Shown: positions 37,189 through 47,865 of the stretch, piece after piece | How the letters are laid out: the number at the start of each line of letters is the position of its first letter | Numbering within the stretch: the first letter of the stretch is position 1 | Assembly: GCF_029952955.1 (NCBI RefSeq) | Contig: NZ_JASATX010000003.1 | Coordinates: forward strand, 186,001 to 250,000 | Source: Ruicaihuangia caeni | Lineage (GTDB): Bacteria; Actinomycetota; Actinomycetes; Actinomycetales; Microbacteriaceae | Direction: 5' to 3' | DNA: 64,000 bases | The notes under the pieces: generated by a model | The model's database searches: none | Told to the model about the DNA's origin: nothing | The model's input: the letters and a program-made list of their open reading frames with translations, nothing else | Translations under genes and position numbers: made by a program

Positions 37189-38454
37189 ATGAACGCAGAA
37201 GTCCCCTCTCCGGTGCGCTCAGTAGCGCGCCCGGGCCATGTCGCGGGAGCGATCGCCCAGCTCGCCGCGATGAGCCTCATCGGCCCCATCGTCTTCACAG
37301 TGCTGTTCCTCTTGCTCGGCCTCGGCCTCGGCCTGCTCCCAGCGCTCGGCATCGGCCTGCTCTTCCTCATCGCCCTCAGCTATGCCATCCTCGGCGTCGG
37401 TCGGCTCGAGACGGCCCGCATCGACGGCCTGTACGGCTTCGGTGTGCCGGTGGCACGCCCCCGTACCAGCGGGCGCCCCGGGTTCGGCGGATTCCTGCGC
37501 ACGCTGTGGCTGCAGGCGACCGACCCTACGAGCTGGCGCGGCATCGCGAACTTCTCGATCGCGACGATCCTCGGCTGGATCACGGTCGCACTCGCGAGCG
37601 TTGCGGCATCCGGCGTCGTCATGGCCTTCGCGCCGATGTTCGCTGAATCGAGCACCGTGCGCATCGCTCGGGTCGGCATCGAGGTTCCCATCGCGTGGTC
37701 GATCGCGGTCGGCATCATCGTGCTGATCGTCGCGATCGCCGGCATCATCGGCGTCGCCGTGCTGCACGGAGTCATCGCCCGCGCGATCATCGTGCCCTCC
37801 CGCGAAGCCCAGCTCGCCGAGGCAGCGCGTACGGCAGACGCACAACACGCGGGTGCGGTGCGAGCCGCTGATGTCGAGCGCACCCGAATCGAACGCGACC
37901 TGCACGACGGCGTTCAACCCCGGCTCGTGTCGGTCGGAATGACGCTCGGCCTCGCGCAGCAGAAGATCGACTCCGACCCCGAGGCGGCGCGGGCGCTGAT
38001 CGACGAGGCGCACACCTCGACGAAGGCGGCGATCACCGAGCTCCGACAGCTCGCTCGCGGCATCCACACCTCCGTGCTCGATGATCGAGGTCTCGATGCG
38101 GCACTGTCGGCCCTGGCTGCGCGCTCAGTGGTCCCAGTCCGCCTCGATGTGCGCCTCGACGGTCGCTGCAGTCGCGAGACCGAGGCCGCCGCCTACTTCG
38201 CCATCGCCGAGGCTCTCACCAACGCGGCGAAGCACGCGCGGGCGACCGAGATCCGAGTCGTCGTGCGCCGTCGCGAGCCGGGAGTGCTCTGGGCGCGAGT
38301 CGAAGACGACGGAGTCGGCGGCGCTCGGGTCGTCCCCGGGGGCGGCCTCGACGGAATCAACAACCGCGTGATCGCCGCGGGCGGCGAGACCCGCCTCGAC
38401 AGCCCCGTGGGCGGCCCGACGAGCGTGGAGGTGACGCTGCCATGCGCATCCTGA
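37189..38454 (+). CDS. NarL-type sensor histidine kinase
   Basis: Membrane kinase of 421 residues. Hydrophobic segments lie at about 30-65 and 125-205 (a sensor region with little extracytoplasmic sequence). HisKA_3 follows with phospho-acceptor His239 in RIERDLHDGVQPRLVSVGM, then a GHKL ATPase with AEALTNAAKHA (N box) and VEDDGVGGA (G box). ATG 37189 is chosen over the longer frame because TAGCGT (37176-37181) lies 7 nt upstream. It overlaps the response-regulator gene by 13 bp. The signal may be at the membrane, as for LiaS-like kinases. Confidence 0.85.
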   Translation: MNAEVPSPVRSVARPGHVAGAIAQLAAMSLIGPIVFTVLFLLLGLGLGLLPALGIGLLFLIALSYAILGVGRLETARIDGLYGFGVPVARPRTSGRPGFGGFLRTLWLQATDPTSWRGIANFSIATILGWITVALASVAASGVVMAFAPMFAESSTVRIARVGIEVPIAWSIAVGIIVLIVAIAGIIGVAVLHGVIARAIIVPSREAQLAEAARTADAQHAGAVRAADVERTRIERDLHDGVQPRLVSVGMTLGLAQQKIDSDPEAARALIDEAHTSTKAAITELRQLARGIHTSVLDDRGLDAALSALAARSVVPVRLDVRLDGRCSRETEAAAYFAIAEALTNAAKHARATEIRVVVRRREPGVLWARVEDDGVGGARVVPGGGLDGINNRVIAAGGETRLDSPVGGPTSVEVTLPCAS

Positions 38455-39173
38455 TCTGCGAGGACTCGACCCTGCTTCGTGAGGGCCTTGTACGGGTGCT
38501 CGAGGATGCCGGCCACCACGTCGTCGCCGCACTGCCGGATGCCGCAGAGCTCGACGAAGCGGTCGACCGCACTTCGCCGGAGTTGTGCATCCTCGACGTG
38601 CGCCTGCCTCCCTCATGGACAGACGAGGGCATCCGCGCCGCACTCGCACTGCGCGCACGGCTCCCCCAGCTCGCCGTTCTCGTGCTCTCGCAGTACGTCG
38701 AAGAGCGGTATGCATCTGAACTGGTCACCTCGAGCGGTGGCGCGCTCGGCTACCTCCTGAAGGACCGGGTAGCGGATGTCGGCGACTTCCTCGACGCGGT
38801 CGACCGCATCGCGGCAGGCGCCACGGTGCTCGACCCCGAGGTTGTCGCCCAGCTGCTGAGCCGCCGTGCGCGCGATGAGCGCATGCAGCGGCTCACCGAG
38901 CGCGAGGCCTCCGTGCTCGCGCTCATCGCGGAGGGCCGCTCGAACCAGGCCATCGCCCGCACGCTGCACGTGAGCGAGGGCAGCGTCGAGAAGCACATCA
39001 CCGCTGTGTTCCAGAAGCTCGGACTCGAGCCCGATGAATCCGGCAACCGCCGCGTGCTCGCCGCACTGGCACACCTCGAGCACGGCGGCGCCACAACCAC
39101 GCTCCAACAGGGCGCCAACTCGGCCGCCCACTCAGGAATTCGCACCGCATCCCAGACAGGAATGAACCGATGA
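38442..39173 (+). CDS. NarL/LuxR-family response regulator
   Basis: Protein of 243 residues with a receiver domain (ILICEDSTLLREGL, phospho-acceptor Asp52 in ILDVRLPPS, Lys in YLLKDRV) and a LuxR helix-turn-helix (LTEREASVLALIAEGRSNQAIARTLHVSEGSVEKHI). It is the partner of the preceding kinase. A tail of about 30 residues follows the HTH. Its last codons overlap the start of the DUF4097 gene (ATGA). Confidence 0.88.
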   Translation: MRILICEDSTLLREGLVRVLEDAGHHVVAALPDAAELDEAVDRTSPELCILDVRLPPSWTDEGIRAALALRARLPQLAVLVLSQYVEERYASELVTSSGGALGYLLKDRVADVGDFLDAVDRIAAGATVLDPEVVAQLLSRRARDERMQRLTEREASVLALIAEGRSNQAIARTLHVSEGSVEKHITAVFQKLGLEPDESGNRRVLAALAHLEHGGATTTLQQGANSAAHSGIRTASQTGMNR

Positions 39174-40036
39174 GCACGACCATCACGCCGCCAGAATCAG
39201 CGCCCCCGGCGGGCGGCGCCCCCGCACAACGACCGTCATCAGGCGCCCGCACCGTCGCGATCCTCGCGATCGTGCTCGGTGTGCTGGTGCTGCTCGGCAC
39301 TCTCGTCTCGGCGGCGCTCACCACCGTCGCATCCGCGGCGGTGCACACCTCGTCCCGCACGGTCGCAGTCGCCGGTGTGAACGAACTCGCAGTTCGCGTC
39401 TCCGCCGGCTCGCTGCGCGTCGAGTTCGGTTCCGTGCGCGAGGCCGAACTCGAGGTCACAAGCTCGTGGGGCGCGGATCGCTGGACGTTCGAGCGCACCG
39501 GCGACCGCCTCGTCGTCGGCACGCCTGACCGGTTCGGTCAGTGGTTCGGCGACTGGTTCTCGTGGGGCGAGCAGCACGGTGAGGGACGAGCAGTGCTTCG
39601 CCTGCCCTCGTCACTCGCGGGCGCCGACGCGGGTCTGAGCCTCGCTGCCGGAGACCTCACCGTCGACGGCGACTTCGGAGACCTGCGGCTGAACATCAGC
39701 GCGGGTGGACTCATGGTCAGCGGATCGGCGGAGACTCTGACGGCTGATGTGAGTGCGGGCAAGGGCGAGGTCGATCTCGCAGACGTCGCGTCAGCGACGC
39801 TGTCGGTCAGCGCCGGCGGTCTCGACGCCACCTTCACGGGCGAGCAGCCCCGCTCCATCGAGGCCGACGTGAGTGCGGGTTCGCTTCAGCTCGAAGTGCC
39901 CGAGGGCCAGTACCGGGTCACGTCGGATGTCTCGGCCGGAGGATTCGACAATCGCATCGGCTCCGACGTGAACGCATCGAGCCGCATCCACGTCGAGGTC
40001 TCAGCCGGCGAGGCGGTGCTGCGCTCGGCGCGCTGA
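39170..40036 (+). CDS. Membrane-anchored DUF4097 beta-repeat protein
   Basis: Protein of 288 residues: a Pro-rich cytoplasmic start, one transmembrane helix at about 28-50, and an extracytoplasmic domain with repeated short strands (LSLAAGDLTVDGDFGDLRLNI, LMVSGSAETLTADVSAGKG, ATLSVSAGGL, SIEADVSAGSLQLEVP) typical of DUF4097/adhesin-like beta solenoids. It is cotranscribed with the two-component system through a 4-bp overlap, so it is probably an envelope-stress target or accessory sensor. No enzymatic residues are seen. Confidence 0.8.
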   Translation: MSTTITPPESAPPAGGAPAQRPSSGARTVAILAIVLGVLVLLGTLVSAALTTVASAAVHTSSRTVAVAGVNELAVRVSAGSLRVEFGSVREAELEVTSSWGADRWTFERTGDRLVVGTPDRFGQWFGDWFSWGEQHGEGRAVLRLPSSLAGADAGLSLAAGDLTVDGDFGDLRLNISAGGLMVSGSAETLTADVSAGKGEVDLADVASATLSVSAGGLDATFTGEQPRSIEADVSAGSLQLEVPEGQYRVTSDVSAGGFDNRIGSDVNASSRIHVEVSAGEAVLRSAR

Positions 40037-40084
40037 GCCGCTGCACCGCCACTTACCGCCGCTCACCTCCGCTCACCGCACCCC

Positions 40085-40122
40085 GAGGAGCAGCGCCGCT
40101 CACACCAGCGGCGCTGCTCCTC
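40085..40122. terminator. Perfect 16-bp hairpin ending the two-component operon
   Basis: GAGGAGCAGCGCCGCT pairs with AGCGGCGCTGCTCCTC over a 6-nt loop, followed by TTGG. It lies 48 bp after the DUF4097 stop and 24 bp from the convergent YbaK stop; likely bidirectional. Confidence 0.8.
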
Positions 40123-40146
40123 TTGGCGTCCGCGGCATGAGAAGCG

Positions 40147-40650
40147 TCACCGAGGTTGCTCGGGGTCGGTCACGTCGGCGACCTCGGCACGGAGATGCGC
40201 CAGCAAAGCGTCACCATCCAGCGTCGCGGCGACACCGTGATCACCGGCTCCGATCGAAACCCGGTGCCCTCGAACCCGGACGTCGGCCACGACCGGCAGC
40301 GGCCGTTTGGTACCGAACGGAGTGATGGTGCCCCGGCGGTAGCCCGTGACCTCGAAGGCGGCATCCGCATCGGGCATCGACAGGCGATTGACGCCCAGCA
40401 GTTCACGCAGCTTGGGCCACGAGATAGCGCGATCACCGGGCACGAGCACCAGCAGGTGATCATCAGCACCCCGCCGCACCACCATCGTCTTCACGACCTC
40501 GGCCGGGCTCACGCCGCGGGCCTCGGCCGCTTCGGCAAGCGATCCGACGCGACCGTGCCGCGTGACTTCGTAATCGAGTCCCGACGCCGCGAGCGCTTCA
40601 AGCGCGGGAGTGCTGGGAACCGAGCCGGACGACGACGTGCTGTCAGCCAT
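40147..40650 (-). CDS. YbaK/ProX-type aminoacyl-tRNA deacylase
   Basis: Trans-editing domain of 167 residues: DYEVTRHGRVGSLAEAAEARGVSPAEVVKTMVVRRG with the conserved Lys, LLVLVPGDRAISWPKLRELLG, and GYRRGTITPFGTKRPLPVVAD. It hydrolyses mischarged tRNA, for example Cys-tRNA(Pro) or Ala-tRNA(Pro); which one cannot be said. TACCCT on the minus strand (40662-40657) lies 6 nt before the ATG, consistent with a leaderless mRNA. Confidence 0.85.
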   Translation of the reverse strand: MADSTSSSGSVPSTPALEALAASGLDYEVTRHGRVGSLAEAAEARGVSPAEVVKTMVVRRGADDHLLVLVPGDRAISWPKLRELLGVNRLSMPDADAAFEVTGYRRGTITPFGTKRPLPVVADVRVRGHRVSIGAGDHGVAATLDGDALLAHLRAEVADVTDPEQPR

Positions 40651-40716
40651 GCGCCAAGGGTAGGCCCACCAGGTGGGCGCGCTCTGGCAGCATCCCGGCA
40701 GCGCGGCCGAGCCGCG

Positions 40717-41973
40717 TCACCGGCGCGTCGAGACCGTTACCGTGAACTTCGGTGTGCGAGCCGCCTGCCGGGTCGGGCCGACCAGTCGACGCAGTTGCGG
40801 CGCGTACTGCAGATGCGAGTTCCATACGCACCACAGCTCGCCTCCCGGCTGGAGCACGCGAGCGGCTGCCTCGAACAGCTTCGTCGCAATGCCGGCATGA
40901 ATCGTGCTGCCGACGTGGAACGGCGGGTTCAGCACGATCAGGCGAGCGGATGCCGACGACCGACCTTGCAGAGCATCGTCTCGCTCGACGACCACCCGAT
41001 CGGCCACTCCGTTGGCACGTGCCGTCGCGGCGGCCGATGCCACGGCAGCCGCGGACTGATCGGTCGCAAGCACCCGCATGCCGCGCTGCGCCAGCCAGGT
41101 GGCGATGACACCCGTGCCGCACCCGAGGTCGATCGCCTCGCCACCGCGGCGGTCGACGCCCTCGGCCTCGAGCGTCGCCAGCAGCAACCGCGTGCCGAGG
41201 TCGACCCGAGGGCCGGCGAAGGCAGCGCCGTGCGCGCATACCGTCAGGCCAAGGTCGTCGTCGCGCAAGCAGCGGGGCCACGCATCCGCCTCTGCAGTCG
41301 CTCGAGGACCGCTGAGCACGAGCGCGCGAGCCTTCTGCCGAGCGCGCGTGACGTCGACGCGCTCGAACCAGCGGCCGAGCAACTCATTCATGGCCGGCGT
41401 CATGTGCTTGACCATCCCGGCCGCCAGCACGACCGCATCACGATGCACCCCGGTCGCCACGAGGCCGGCAATCTCGTCGAGCGCATCGAGCGAGCGGGGC
41501 AGCTTCACGAGCACGGTCTCGGCATCCTCGACCAACGAAGGAGCCAGCGGATGATGCTCGAACCGCCGGAGAGCGCCGGGCGCGAACTCGGCAGCATTGG
41601 CGTCGAGAGCCCGCTCGGCCGAGAGCGGATCCTGGTGCACTCGCACTCGGCGAGCGCCGCCGAGCTCCAACGCACCGAGGGTGACCGCCCCGTACGCGTC
41701 GCCGATCACCGAGACGTCTCGTCCGGCGAGCGCGTCGAACCCGCCCGCGGACTGTTCGCGGAGGTGCTCGACGAGCTCTGGCGCTGCCCCGTTCGCGAGG
41801 TCGAGCAGCATCCGATCGGCCGCATCGACGGCGTGCAGCGAGGGGGCTTCGACATCGGGGCGGCGTCGCAAGCGGTCGAACGAGAAGGCGGCCGGCCTCA
41901 CACGCTCCGACTCCGCGGCCGAGGGCAGACGGTCAGCGGCGAACCGATCCGAAGGGAACCGGTCTTGGGGCAT
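40717..41973 (-). CDS. RsmC/RlmG-like rRNA guanine-N2 methyltransferase
   Basis: Protein of 418 residues with the duplicated organisation of RsmC and RlmG: a degenerate N-terminal methyltransferase half and a catalytic C-terminal half with AIDLGCGTGVIATWLAQRG (SAM site) and the NPPFH motif in LIVLNPPFHVGSTIHAGIATKLF. It probably methylates a guanine of 16S or 23S rRNA. TATCGT on the minus strand (41985-41980) precedes the ATG by 6 nt. It is divergent from the MFS gene at 42136. Confidence 0.82.
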   Translation of the reverse strand: MPQDRFPSDRFAADRLPSAAESERVRPAAFSFDRLRRRPDVEAPSLHAVDAADRMLLDLANGAAPELVEHLREQSAGGFDALAGRDVSVIGDAYGAVTLGALELGGARRVRVHQDPLSAERALDANAAEFAPGALRRFEHHPLAPSLVEDAETVLVKLPRSLDALDEIAGLVATGVHRDAVVLAAGMVKHMTPAMNELLGRWFERVDVTRARQKARALVLSGPRATAEADAWPRCLRDDDLGLTVCAHGAAFAGPRVDLGTRLLLATLEAEGVDRRGGEAIDLGCGTGVIATWLAQRGMRVLATDQSAAAVASAAATARANGVADRVVVERDDALQGRSSASARLIVLNPPFHVGSTIHAGIATKLFEAAARVLQPGGELWCVWNSHLQYAPQLRRLVGPTRQAARTPKFTVTVSTRR

Positions 41974-42135
41974 GCAACGACGATAGTCGAGCAGTCGGCA
42001 CGCCCCTCAGCACAGCGCCACGAGGTCTGCGCGCAACGGTCCCCGCAACGCGGAGTTCTCGGTACGTGGGAGCTCATCCGCTCAATGGTGCACGAGCCGA
42101 GGTGGTCTCATCCGCCGCCCTAGACTCGAACTGAG

Positions 42136-43410
42136 ATGCGAGACCGCGGGCGTCGGTGGCGCGACGGCCGACAGGCGCTCTTCGTCGCGGCGATCCTCGC
42201 TGTCGCGCTCAACGCGCGAGCGACGATCAGCGCGCCTGCACCCGTGCTCCCCCAGATCCAGCGAGACCTGGGGATGGATTCAGCGGTCGCCGGCCTGCTT
42301 GTCGGGCTGCCCATCCTGCTGTTCGCCCTGGCGGTTCCGCTTGCGAGCGTCATCATCCGCAAGCTCGGCCCCGACCGTGCCGTCGATGTCATGCTTGGCA
42401 CGATCGTGCTTGGCGTCGTGGTGCGCTCGCTGGGCACAGCCGAGTTCGCGCTCGCGGGCACCGTAGTGCTCGGTGCGGCACTGACGATCGGCAACATCGC
42501 CGTGCCCGTGATCATCGGCCGCGAATTGCCGCTTGCCCGGGCGATCAAGATGAACGGGGTCTTCGCCGCCTTCTCGAGCGGCGGCATGATGATCACCTTC
42601 GCCGCGACCGCACCGCTCGCACTCGCCTTCGGCTGGGAGATCGCGATCGCGTCGTGGGGCGTGCTCGCGGTGATCGCGTGGATCCCCTGGCTCTTCGCGC
42701 GTCGATCCGGCGCAATGACCGCCGCCGGGGAGCAGCCCGAGCGCGCGATGTTCACCGCTCCGATCGAGGCGATCTCAACGATGACCTCGCCCACGCCGGT
42801 CATCCGAGGGCCGGTCAACCGCCGCCGGGGGACCTGGACGAGTCTCAGCGTGTGGCTCATCGCCGGCACATTCGCGTGCCACAACTTCGCGTTCAACGTG
42901 CTGAGCGGCTGGCTGCCGACGATCCTCGTGGAACGCACCGACCTCTCGATGACATCGGCGGGCCTCGCGCTGTCGATGTTCATGGGATGCGGCATCGTCG
43001 GCGCCATGCTGTTCCCGATGCTCGTCGGAAGTCGACCGCCGGCTCCCGTGCTGGCGCTGGTCGGCACGCTGTGGATGTCGGCACCGTTCGGCCTGCTCCT
43101 GGCGCCCTCGCTGTGGCCTATCTGGCTCGTGCTCGGTGGGCTCGCCCAGTCCGGGCTCTTCACCGTGCTCTTCGGGTTGATCTACCAGCGGGCCGTCGAC
43201 AGCGATCACACCCGTCGCATGTTGGCGATGGTGCAGATGATCGCCTACACGAGCGGAGCCACCTCCGCGAGCATCGCGGGATGGCAGTACGACTCGACGG
43301 GCGACTGGACGCTCCCGCTCATCACGACGGCCGCAGCAACGGTGGTCATGAGCATCGGTGCCGTGTCTGCCGGCATCCTCGTGTGGCGAGAGCGACGCTC
43401 CGGGCGCTGA
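42136..43410 (+). CDS. MFS transporter, CynX/NimT type
   Basis: Twelve-helix transporter of 424 residues resembling the cyanate/nitroimidazole (CynX/NimT) branch: VALNARATISAPAPVLPQIQRDLGM at the first helix, GNIAVPVIIGRELPLARA in the N-half, and a loop at about 190-230 before the second six helices. The substrate is unknown. TAGACT (42121-42126) lies 9 nt upstream of the ATG, without a Shine-Dalgarno. Confidence 0.82.
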   Translation: MRDRGRRWRDGRQALFVAAILAVALNARATISAPAPVLPQIQRDLGMDSAVAGLLVGLPILLFALAVPLASVIIRKLGPDRAVDVMLGTIVLGVVVRSLGTAEFALAGTVVLGAALTIGNIAVPVIIGRELPLARAIKMNGVFAAFSSGGMMITFAATAPLALAFGWEIAIASWGVLAVIAWIPWLFARRSGAMTAAGEQPERAMFTAPIEAISTMTSPTPVIRGPVNRRRGTWTSLSVWLIAGTFACHNFAFNVLSGWLPTILVERTDLSMTSAGLALSMFMGCGIVGAMLFPMLVGSRPPAPVLALVGTLWMSAPFGLLLAPSLWPIWLVLGGLAQSGLFTVLFGLIYQRAVDSDHTRRMLAMVQMIAYTSGATSASIAGWQYDSTGDWTLPLITTAAATVVMSIGAVSAGILVWRERRSGR

Positions 43411-43472
43411 GCGAGCCGAACTGGCCGCATGCCGCGCACTGGGTCGCGGTGGGGTCGCGGTCGAGTCGGCGC

Positions 43473-43898
43473 TCAGCCGCGCTCCTGATGCCCGCTCCAC
43501 AGCACGAGCTGATTGCGGCGGCGCACCCGGGTGCCCGGCGTGATGGTGATGACCTCGCCCTGCGCTCCAGCCGCGAACACGCGTCGCCCAGGCCTGGCGA
43601 GCAGCTCATCGGCGAGCGCCGACTCCAGTTCCTTGACTCGCGCTCGCAGCGCCGCCGTCTCATCCTCGAGCTGCAGAATGCGCCTGATGCCCTCGAGGTT
43701 GAGCCCTTCGGCGCCCAGCGCAGCGATCTCGCGAAGCCTCGCGATGTCACGCATCGAGTAGCGGCGTGACTTGCCCACCGTGCGGGTAGGCGACACCAGC
43801 CCGAGCCGGTCGTACTGGCGCAGCGTCTGGGGGTGCATGCCGGAGAGTTCGGCGGCGACCGCGATCGCGAACAGCGGGGTGTGCTCGTTCATCGTCAT
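43473..43898 (-). CDS. hspR: Heat-shock repressor HspR (MerR family)
   Basis: Repressor of 141 residues with a MerR helix-turn-helix (FAIAVAAELSGMHPQTLRQYDRLGLVSPTRTVGKSRRYSMRDIARL) and a coiled-coil (about 75-100). It binds HAIR sequences together with DnaK as corepressor. HAIR-like sites occur upstream of dnaK and clpB in this window. Last gene of the dnaK operon, 35 bp after dnaJ. Confidence 0.92.
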   Translation of the reverse strand: MTMNEHTPLFAIAVAAELSGMHPQTLRQYDRLGLVSPTRTVGKSRRYSMRDIARLREIAALGAEGLNLEGIRRILQLEDETAALRARVKELESALADELLARPGRRVFAAGAQGEVITITPGTRVRRRNQLVLWSGHQERG

Positions 43899-43933
43899 CG
43901 CGCTCTCCTCTCTGCGGAGCTGGTTCTCGTCCG

Positions 43934-44896
43934 CTACGCTCGCGCGCGGTCGAGCAGGTCGAGTCTCGGGTTCTCGTCGGGCAGCGATGCCGCGAACGCC
44001 TCGAGCTTCTCACGGGCCTCGCCGGGAAGGTGGCTCGGCACGGCCACCTGGACAGTGGCGAGCAGATCACCCGTGGCCTTCGGCGTCTTCACACCACGAT
44101 CCTTCACGCGGAGCACGCGACCGCTCTGCGTTCCAGGCGCGATCTTCAGTCGCACCGGGTCACCCCCGAGCGTCGGAACCTCGATGGTCGCGCCGAGCGC
44201 GGCCTCAGCGAAGGTGACGGGAACGTCGACTCGCAGGTTGAGCCCATCGCGCTTGAACACGGGGTGCTTGCGCACCGTGACCGTGAGGATCAGGTCGCCG
44301 GCCTCTCCGCCGTCGGGGCTCGGCTCACCCTTTCCGCGCAGCTTGATCTTCTGCCCGTCGGCGACTCCTGCAGGGATCTTGACCTTGATCGGGCGGCCGT
44401 CGCTGCGCTGCAGCTCGACGGTGTCGCCGTGCACGGCTGTGGTGAACTCGAGGGTGACGTTCGCGGTCTGGTCACGACCGCGAGTCGGGCCGCCGAAGCC
44501 GCGGAATCCGCCGCTGGTCTGCCCGAACCGGCCGCTGCCGAACATGCCGCCGAGCAGGTCCTCGAAGTCAGCCGTTCGGGCGCCACCGCCGAACACGCCG
44601 CCGAAGACGTCTTCGAAGCCGCCCTGGCCCCCTCCACCTGGGGCCGTGAAGCGCGCGCCCGACCCCATTGCGCGCAGCTGATCGTACTCCCGGCGCTGCT
44701 CCGGATCGGAGAGCACCGAGTACGCCTCGCTGATCTCCTTGAAGCGCGCCTCGGCCTTCGCGTCGTCGGGATTCGAGTCCGGGTGGAACTGGCGCGCCAG
44801 CTTTCGATAGGTCTTCTTCAGGTCGGCGTCGCTGACGTCTTTCGAGACGCCGAGCACGGCGTAGAAGTCCTTGTCGAACCAGTCCTGGCTCGCCAT
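43934..44896 (-). CDS. dnaJ: DnaJ cochaperone without zinc finger
   Basis: Hsp40 of 320 residues: J domain at 10-75 (DFYAVLGVSKDVSDADLKKTYRKLARQFHPDSN), a G/F-rich linker (about 88-140), then the two C-terminal beta domains directly. The four CxxCxGxG repeats of classical DnaJ are absent, so it is a type II (CbpA-like) protein although it sits in the dnaK operon. It stimulates DnaK ATPase through the HPD motif. Confidence 0.9.
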   Translation of the reverse strand: MASQDWFDKDFYAVLGVSKDVSDADLKKTYRKLARQFHPDSNPDDAKAEARFKEISEAYSVLSDPEQRREYDQLRAMGSGARFTAPGGGGQGGFEDVFGGVFGGGARTADFEDLLGGMFGSGRFGQTSGGFRGFGGPTRGRDQTANVTLEFTTAVHGDTVELQRSDGRPIKVKIPAGVADGQKIKLRGKGEPSPDGGEAGDLILTVTVRKHPVFKRDGLNLRVDVPVTFAEAALGATIEVPTLGGDPVRLKIAPGTQSGRVLRVKDRGVKTPKATGDLLATVQVAVPSHLPGEAREKLEAFAASLPDENPRLDLLDRARA

Positions 44897-44987
44897 GCGC
44901 GTCCCCTCCTCAGGTGGTCGTTCCGGCCGGTGGCCTCATTCAGTGTGTGTACGGATATGCGGATGCCGGTGCTTCGCGCCGAGCGCA

Positions 44988-45029
44988 GCGGATGCCGGGG
45001 CGACCGTGCGGCCGACCCCCGGCATCCGC
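44988..45029 (-). other. Perfect 13-bp hairpin between grpE and dnaJ
   Basis: GCGGATGCCGGGG pairs with CCCCGGCATCCGC over a 16-nt loop in the 141-bp gap after grpE. No T-run follows on the minus strand, so it may be an attenuator or an mRNA-processing site that lowers dnaJ-hspR relative to dnaK-grpE. Confidence 0.6.
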
Positions 45030-45037
45030 CGTCTGCG

Positions 45038-45655
45038 TTACTCTGCGGGCACCGCCACCGCGACCTTCGCGGCACGGAGCAGCCGGTCGCCCAGGGCGAA
45101 GCCGACCTGCACCACATCGGCCACGGTCTGCTCGGTCGCTCCGGGCGTCGGCAGCTGCGCGATCGCATCGTGGAAGTTCGGGTCGAACACCTCGCCCTGC
45201 TCCCCCACGCGCCGCAGGCCCATCCGCTCGAAGGTGCCCCGCAGCTTCTCGGCGATCAGCGCCACCGCGGAGCCCTCAACGAGGTCGCCATGCTTCTCGG
45301 CGAGATCGAGGTCGTCGATCACCGGGAGCAGCGAGCGCACCACGTCGGCCACGACCGCTTCGCGGTTCGCGGCGCGGTCGCGTTCGACGCGCATCCTGAA
45401 GTTGACCAGTTCGGCCTCGGCGCGGGCAGCCCGCTCGCGGTACTCCGTGACGAGATCGCGCTCAGCCTCGTCGAGCAGCGCGCGATCCTCAGACGACAGG
45501 TCGTCGCTGGGCTGCTCGACGTCGGGTCCCTCGGCTGCGATCAGCTCCTCGGCATCCGTCGTGTCACCGTCTTCGGAGTGCGGCTCGCGCTGCAGCTGCT
45601 CGTGCTGCAATCGCTCCTCCGGCACACCCTCCTCCGGGTTCTTCTCGTCGGCCAT
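45038..45655 (-). CDS. grpE: Nucleotide exchange factor GrpE
   Basis: GrpE of 205 residues with an acidic disordered N-terminus, a long dimerisation coiled-coil (about 55-110; LVNFRMRVERDRAANREAVVADVV), and the beta-domain ending in GEVFDPNFHDAIAQLPTPGATEQTVADVVQVGFALGDRLLRAAKVAV. It releases ADP from DnaK. It starts 5 bp after the dnaK stop. Confidence 0.93.
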   Translation of the reverse strand: MADEKNPEEGVPEERLQHEQLQREPHSEDGDTTDAEELIAAEGPDVEQPSDDLSSEDRALLDEAERDLVTEYRERAARAEAELVNFRMRVERDRAANREAVVADVVRSLLPVIDDLDLAEKHGDLVEGSAVALIAEKLRGTFERMGLRRVGEQGEVFDPNFHDAIAQLPTPGATEQTVADVVQVGFALGDRLLRAAKVAVAVPAE

Positions 45656-45660
45656 GCTGA

Positions 45661-47517
<1,857 letters not shown>

Positions 47518-47617
47518 GTGCTGCGCTCCTTCATATTCTTGGTCAGGGTCAGGTCTGCTGCGACGGATGCTGGATGCCGGCCGTTGCTGCACAGCATCCG
47601 ATTCGAAGGTCATCGAA

Positions 47618-47702
47618 CTTGAGTCGCGATGTATCAAGTTTGCGCGCCCCGGTGCTGAGTGTCAATTTGCGCGGCCTGGAAGTTGAGTGTGAATGACTCA
47701 AG
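47618..47702 (-). promoter_or_regulatory. dnaK promoter with two HAIR operators
   Basis: Proximal site CTTGAGT-N7-TATCAAG at 47618-47638 and distal site GTTGAGT-N7-ACTCAAG at 47682-47702 (13 of 14 consensus positions). Between them lies a minus-strand promoter: TTGACA at 47665-47660, 17 bp, CAAACT at 47642-47637, whose -10 overlaps the proximal site. HspR bound at both sites would block dnaK transcription. Confidence 0.85.
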
Positions 47703-47736
47703 TCCCCGCTATGTGGAGGGGTTGGTCGCCGTTGCG

Positions 47737-47793
47737 ACCGCTCTCACGGCCCCGTGCCATTCATCAACCGCTCTCACCGCCACGTGCCATTCA
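47737..47793. repeat. Direct repeat of a 27-bp unit, 30-bp period
   Basis: Two copies, 47737-47763 and 47767-47793, share 25 of 27 positions (ACCGCTCTCAC at the start, CGTGCCATTCA at the end). They lie between the dnaK control region and the MFS gene at 47866, where they could be operator sites or mere duplication. The rest of the 348-bp gap holds the HAIR sites and, at 47854-47859, TAGCTT. Confidence 0.7.
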
Positions 47794-47865
47794 GTGCCGT
47801 GGCGCGTAGCCGCCTTGCGCGCGCCGGTTCTCCTCCGGTTCACCAGGCGGCACTAGCTTGGCGAT

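Noticed and set aside
40156-42123. 655-codon plus-strand frame opposite ybaK and the methyltransferase gene
   Set aside because: It spans two well-supported minus-strand genes and their intergenic leaderless promoter.
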